A stretch of DNA of 64,000 nt from Phaseolus vulgaris (taxonomy: Eukaryota; Streptophyta; Magnoliopsida; Fabales; Fabaceae): NCBI RefSeq assembly GCF_000499845.2, contig NC_023758.2, positions 22,681,366-22,745,365 of the forward strand. The letters run 5' to 3'. Shown here piece after piece: positions 61,120 to 64,000 of the stretch. The notes under the pieces are model-generated. The model was given only the letters and a program-made list of their open reading frames with translations, was not told the DNA's origin and did no database searches. Positions within the stretch are counted from its first letter, which is position 1. Every line of letters begins with the position of its first letter. The translations under genes and the position numbers were made by a program.

Positions 61120-62660
61120 TGGAGAATGAGGAATTGAATGGGTTGGTGAGTGGAGAAGACAACAACAATAACAATAACATGCTCTCTCCCTTCAATACAA
61201 ACACTATTTCACGGGTTAGGTGGAACTTAACTTTTTCAACTTTGGTAGAGATCAAAATAAAGTATATTATTTTTTTAAAATAAATTAAGCCAAGAACTTC
61301 ATAAATCATATAATTCATAATGCATTTTCTTAATTAGTCACTATTTTTTAGAGGAAAATAATATGATATTCATTTTCCTCTTGTCTATCTACAATAAATA
61401 ATAAAAACTTATTTTGTTATCCAAAGTTATACATGCTTATATCTATTTAAATTTTCTTTTTTCTGTATGGAAAGGAACTTTATCAATAGGTACATATTTT
61501 TTAATCCTTATTTATGTTTAATTTTCTCATTTCAAAAATTTCCGGCAGGAATTAACACTAGTTATCCTTTTAGTTTATTAATTGTTTTAAAATTTCTATG
61601 ATTCACATACTTTAACTCTTTTTAATTATATTTTTATTAAAATTATTAATTCTGCACTTAATAAAATGTAGATAATAATTCAGTGTCCAATTATAAATAC
61701 AAAATAATATAAATATAGCATAGTATGTAATAATATGACATAGTATGCAGATAGTAATATAACATTAAGATTAAATTTATTATTACATAGCATGAAATTA
61801 AGTATATAATTTTCAAATATGAATGTAAAAGTTACTCATTTCCCATCTCCACCGATAATATTATTAAAAATTATTATTATTATTATTATATAATGTACTT
61901 ATAATAATAATAATTTTTAATTAATTTTTAAGTCATTTATTTTCAATTGAATTCTTATAAAAAAAAATTGTTTGAGTACTCAAAATTTATATGTTTTTGG
62001 ATTGAGTTAATTAAACATATATTTTATAGAATTTAATTTCCATTTTTATTATTTTAAATATTGAATAATATAATTATAAAATAATTTTTAAAATTATAAA
62101 TTTTTCCAAGCATCACTATTTCTTATTGTAATGAAAACTTAGTTAAGTGAACTAAAATAAACTAATGATAAAAAAAGTTGTCCAAAAATTCAGAATAATT
62201 AAGTTTATTTATTCATTACAAAAACTAAAAAAAAACATATTATTTTACAAAAACTAACAAAACATATATTTTGTACCATTCATTTATATTTTTATTAAAT
62301 TGAAATAATATAATCTTAAATCTTAAAAGATACATAATTTTATTATTTTATAAAACATAATTTAATATATATATATATAATTTTATAAATATAGTATTAA
62401 TACAATTATGAGAAATTAGTTTTAATTTTTTTATTTAATTATTTATTCTATTAAATAAATAAATTATTTTTTGTTTATTAAAAAATAAAACTGTTCATAA
62501 AAACAAAGGAAGTTATTATGTATCCTATGATATCGATATAACTTATTAATTTAGACTTACTTATATTATAAAATAAAAATTATAATAAATTGTAATTTCT
62601 TTTAAAAATATGTGTAATGGATAATTTAAGATATTTTTTTATAACTAAAACTAATCAACA
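61120..62660. other. AT-rich intergenic between divergent genes
   Basis: Extremely AT-rich, with TTA/ATT trinucleotide runs near 61870-61910. It should contain the DHQS promoter at its left and the Myb/SANT-like gene promoter at its right. No other feature seen. Confidence 0.55.
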
Positions 62661-62704
62661 CACATTTGCTTTGCCAAACCTTGATTAAAATTTTGTTGTC
62701 AACA

Positions 62705-62821
62705 GGCAGACTAGGTTGTTCTCAAGTATTCTCTGTTCTTCTTCCCCTGTTTCAAGAATTAAAAAATTGCGTAGTCTTGTCGAAGGATCAATCTTCATTG
62801 GAGAGATCGGGTTTTCTCAAG
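62705..62821 (+). other. Probable 5' UTR exon of Myb/SANT-like gene
   Basis: A less AT-rich block ending ...GGGTTTTCTCAAG followed by GTGAATTTT, a good splice donor, upstream of the ATG at 63503. The limits of this exon are a guess. Confidence 0.35.
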
Positions 62822-63502
62822 GTGAATTTTCCTTCTCTCCTCTGCTTTAGGGTTTTCCAAAAGGTTTTAACAAAATTCAATTAGAGAATCTACAATTAAA
62901 TCACAACATAAAATGCCTAAACTGAGATACATCTGTTTTTCTGATTCTGAATGAAATAAAGTTTATACCTTTACTCTTTTACACTGTTTGGCAAGCTTGC
63001 TATGGTACAGTGGGTCGCACTTATTTCTGGGTTTTCTTTGATTTGTGTGTCCTCTTACCAAGATGTGTGCTTACAATGCTGCCTATTTCATCAGTACAAA
63101 CCATTCTCTATCGTAATTGGGTTGGTTATGTATTTTTCTATTATGCACTTTTAATTATCGCTAGCCATTCAACTAGAATCTTATGTTCAAAAGATATAAT
63201 TCACAATGTGTTTGGAATTGTGTCAAAGACCCACATTGTGACTAAAATTACAGTCTGTTTTTGGTTATGCATTGGGTTACATAAATCTCATATATTTAAT
63301 GTCAAAACAATGAAAGAAGCTACTTCTATTTGCTTCAGAATTGACTCATGTCCTTAGCTTGAGGCGGGAAATCAAATATGCAGACAATGTGTGGCGTATA
63401 ATTGGATGTCGTTTCTTGCAGTGTGAATGCAGTTCTAAATACCTATTCAGTCTTGTTATGTGTATTCCTCTTTATCAAACACTTATGTACATTAAACTAT
63501 AG

Positions 63503-63856
63503 ATGGCAGGCCAATTTGCCAGATCAAGAAGACTAGAAATTCAGCAGCAGGAACAGTCGAGAGCTAGGTGGACAACATCACTAACTAAGATACTTGCCAC
63601 ACTGATGGTTGACCAAGTACATAAAGGGAATAAACATAACAATTTATTCAATAAAAAAGCATGGAAATATATTTGTGATGAGTTTTACAGCAAAACAGGT
63701 TTGAAATGGGACAAGGAACAACTTAAAAACCGATATTCGGTCTTGAGGCGGCAGTATTCTATTGTAAAGTCCATTCTTGATCAAAGTGACTTTAGTTGGG
63801 ATGAATCCACAGGATCTATAACAGCTAATGATGAAATTTGGGCGGAATACCTCCAG
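63503..63856 (+). CDS. Myb/SANT-like DNA-binding domain protein, first coding exon
   Basis: 118 codons from ATG at 63503 (MAGQFARSRRLEIQQQ) to a GT donor at 63857 (CTCCAG|GTGTGT). Contains a Myb/SANT-like domain of the Myb_DNA-bind_3 type: RWTTSLTKILATLMVDQV, then AWKYICDEFYSKTGLKWDK and LKNRYSVLRRQYSIVKSIL, ending in W(D/N)ES-type and EIWAEYLQ motifs. Proteins of this kind are often annotated as L10-interacting MYB domain proteins and are related to the Myb-like partner of Harbinger transposases. The rest of the gene is beyond the window, so whether it is a host gene or transposon-derived cannot be decided. Confidence 0.75.
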
Positions 63857-64000
63857 GTGTGTTCCTTTATCTTTTGTTTTGTTATTATCAAAATATGGTG
63901 CTGCTGAAAGAAGAAACTTTGAACTTATGGTCATTTTGTATACTGTTTTGGTTTAAAGAAAGGGAGGAGAGGGGTGAGAGTTATTTTATTGTCTAGGACC

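Noticed and set aside
63010..63357. 115-codon frame before the Myb/SANT-like gene
   Set aside because: Looks like intron sequence (T-rich, no family likeness) between the probable 5' UTR exon and the ATG at 63503.

Overview
This window is plant nuclear DNA: it is AT-rich, its genes are split by GT-AG introns, and most of the rest is retrotransposons and DNA transposons. The SIRE-type Copia retrotransposon and the gene sequences suggest a legume, perhaps Phaseoleae; that is inference. Four host genes are recognisable. They are VPS35 (retromer core subunit, + strand, 21 coding exons, 794 aa), a ROP/RAC small GTPase (- strand, 7 exons, 197 aa), plastid 3-dehydroquinate synthase (- strand, 8 exons, 442 aa) and the 5' part of a Myb/SANT-like protein gene cut by the window end. 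They are unrelated housekeeping or signalling genes and do not form a functional cluster.

Layout: 1-2225 is a decayed L1-type LINE. 3333-14021 is a nearly pristine Sirevirus-like Copia element on the - strand (two 1825-bp LTRs with about six differences, TSD ATATA), inserted in an older LINE 3' end (3105-3332 plus 14022-14226). 14265-30582 is a CACTA transposon (CACTAGT ends, TSD AAT) that has no visible transposase. It carries exons of an S1-domain RNA-binding protein gene and a fragment of a secreted-protein-like gene. Nested inside it are a deleted LTR element whose 3895-bp LTR is a giant inverted repeat with a 687-bp tandem array (TSD CATTC), and a decayed Copia element (19652-27326, TSD CTTTG). 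The gag of that Copia element is split by a SIRE-type solo LTR (20369-22145).

30583-39693 is an AT-rich gene desert. It holds a possible small acylated-protein gene, a solo LTR (33211-35061, TSD CATTA) split by a 911-bp Mutator-like element (9-bp TSD), a second LINE 3' end and one CACTA terminus. 39694-61119 is the genic part: VPS35, ROP and DHQS. The last 1.3 kb begins the Myb/SANT-like gene.

Most transposon boundaries rest on three things read directly: terminal TG..CA or CACTA dinucleotides, matching repeats, and target-site duplications that agree on both sides. The order of insertion can therefore be reconstructed from the window alone. Family names are from recognition of motifs, not from a database search.
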